Assembly: GCA_910592205.1 (NCBI GenBank)
Contig: CAJVPJ010001280.1
Coordinates: 1-10,906 of the forward strand
Origin: Paraglomus occultum
Taxonomy: Eukaryota; Glomeromycota; Glomeromycetes; Paraglomerales; Paraglomeraceae
DNA: 10,906 nucleotides
Reading direction: 5' to 3'
The notes beneath the pieces were generated by a model. The model worked only from the letters and a program-made list of their open reading frames with translations, was not told where the DNA came from and searched no databases. This document shows, one piece after another, positions 10,800-10,906 of this stretch. Position 1 is the first letter of the stretch, and each line of letters starts with the position of its first letter. A program made the translations under genes and the position numbers.

Positions 10800-10906
10800 A
10801 AAATATACCGTAGACCACTGACTAAAGTCCCCCCCCGTGTATAGTACCCTGCAGCAGTTTGGGCCGGCAAAATTGTAAAAGACCCGGGTATTATACAAAT
10901 CAGATA

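Overview
The window is nuclear DNA from a eukaryote, most likely a fungus. Its coding regions are interrupted by short GT-AG introns (74 to 166 bases), non-coding DNA is AT-rich by eye, and promoters carry TATA and CCAAT elements. The genes point to a fungus that keeps a full-length, animal-like Virilizer. Within fungi I would expect that of an early-diverging lineage (Mucoromycota or a relative) more than a yeast or mould. No genus can be named from sequence alone.

Layout: (1) 12-1329, plus strand: the 3' part of a gene for a membrane-anchored GRAM/VASt (LAM/Aster-type) sterol-transfer protein; its 5' end lies outside the window. (2) 1330-2352: about 1 kb of non-coding DNA whose right half looks like the promoter of the next gene, with a TGAGTCA site beside a CCAATCA box and a TATATAAA box. 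(3) 2353-3262, plus: a complete four-exon ARF6-type small GTPase of 180 residues, with one GC-AG intron. (4) 3263-3790: a 528-base convergent spacer. (5) 10645-3791, minus: a complete eight-exon gene for Virilizer (VIRMA), predicted 2050 residues, the large scaffold subunit of the mRNA m6A writer-associated complex. It fills almost two thirds of the window. (6) 10646-10906: the start of its upstream region, with a TATA-like box and small palindromes.

The three genes are ordinary single-gene eukaryotic units, not an operon or gene cluster. Two concern membranes (ER-contact-site sterol transfer; ARF6 at plasma membrane and endosomes) and one concerns mRNA methylation. Their adjacency suggests no shared pathway. 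Exon joins were derived by hand from splice consensus, reading phase and family alignment from memory. The least certain joins are around the small exons 5 and 6 of Virilizer (9180-9425). No RNA genes, CRISPR arrays, transposons or prokaryotic features were seen, and I found no convincing undescribed system. The most notable points are the conserved fungal Virilizer, the GC-AG intron in ARF6 and the compact promoter elements.
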